NCBI GenBank assembly: GCA_024635875.1
Contig: JAGXIC010000268.1
Coordinates: forward strand, 1 to 34,883
Length of the DNA stretch: 34,883 nucleotides
Source of the DNA: Pricia sp.
GTDB taxonomy: Bacteria; Bacteroidota; Bacteroidia; Flavobacteriales; Flavobacteriaceae
Reading direction: 5' to 3'
Part shown: positions 34,423 to 34,883 of the stretch, piece after piece
How the letters are laid out: the number at the start of each line of letters is the position of its first letter
How positions within the stretch are numbered: position 1 is the stretch's first letter
Translations under genes and position numbers: made by a program
The notes under the pieces: generated by a model
Told to the model about the DNA's origin: nothing
The model's input: only the letters and a program-made list of their open reading frames with translations
Database searches by the model: none

Positions 34423-34883
34423 ATGGCCAACAAAGTCAAGAAAAGGAAAGAAATCAAGAGGAAGCTTTTACACAAGTACCGGTTGGTCATTCTCAACGAA
34501 AGTACTTTTGAAGAAAAGATATCCTTTAAGCTCAGCCGGCTCAATGTATTTGTCACAGGCTCGCTCTGTATCATCGGCTTGATCGGACTCACCACTTTAT
34601 TGATTGCATTTACGCCTTTACGCGAATACATCCCCGGATATTCATCCACAAAACTTAAAAAGCAAGCGACAGATCTTACGTACAAAACGGACTCTTTAGT
34701 GGTCACATTGGGAAATACCAACCGATATTTGGAAAATATTCGTATGGTGTTGAGCGGCGATATCGAAAACAATGAAACCAACCTTGATTCCATTCGTGAA
34801 CAGTTTGAACTGGATCCTTCAAGTATCGATCTTACCCCAATAAAAGAAGATTCAATGTTGAGGGCCGAAGTGGAGTTGGAGGA
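34423..34883 (+). CDS. N-terminal part of a membrane-anchored M23 (LytM-type) peptidase family protein, truncated by the window end
   Basis: Open from ATG 34423 to the end: MANKVKKRKEIKRKLLHKYRLVILNESTFEEKISFKLSRLNVFVTGSLCIIGLIGLTTLLIAFTPLREYIPGYSSTKLKKQATDLTYKTDSL... The catalytic domain is outside the window. Not in the track because it has no stop. Confidence 0.75.
   Translation, partial: MANKVKKRKEIKRKLLHKYRLVILNESTFEEKISFKLSRLNVFVTGSLCIIGLIGLTTLLIAFTPLREYIPGYSSTKLKKQATDLTYKTDSLVVTLGNTNRYLENIRMVLSGDIENNETNLDSIREQFELDPSSIDLTPIKEDSMLRAEVELE

Overview
Chromosomal window from a Bacteroidota/Flavobacteriaceae-type genome. The coding style, Bacteroidota TAnnTTTG promoter boxes and type IX secretion (T9SS) families all fit. 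Left third (1-10063, minus strand): a tightly packed T9SS/gliding-type operon. It contains a CHU_C (type B sorting domain) Ig-like adhesin, then a PorP/SprF-family barrel with an approximately 400-aa C-terminal extension holding two SPOR-like modules, then a giant SprB-like repeat adhesin. The adhesin is open for 1874 codons, runs off the left edge and is missing from the ORF track. Middle: glnS, a YtxH/holin-like/DUF6327-like trio, an SPFH protein, gltX, a DUF4175 protein, ybeY, mnmG (flanked by two parS-like palindromes), an apparently double-frameshifted lipoprotein gene, a SAM methyltransferase, an OmpH/Skp-like lipoprotein, a DoxX-like protein, holB and pgk. Right: an envelope cluster with an MltD-like LysM transglycosylase, a DUF4837 lipoprotein, a 56-aa membrane ORF, a PorE-like OmpA protein, tatA and the 5' part of an M23-type gene. 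The main candidate for an undescribed system is a SPOR-like module (GYYxVAxVF...NPENxxxYVYLxxY...WIMxV) present twice in the PorP/SprF-like barrel and once at the N-terminus of the PorE-like OmpA protein about 23 kb away. It suggests a peptidoglycan-linked outer-membrane T9SS adhesin platform. No tRNA, rRNA, CRISPR array or transposase was found by eye.
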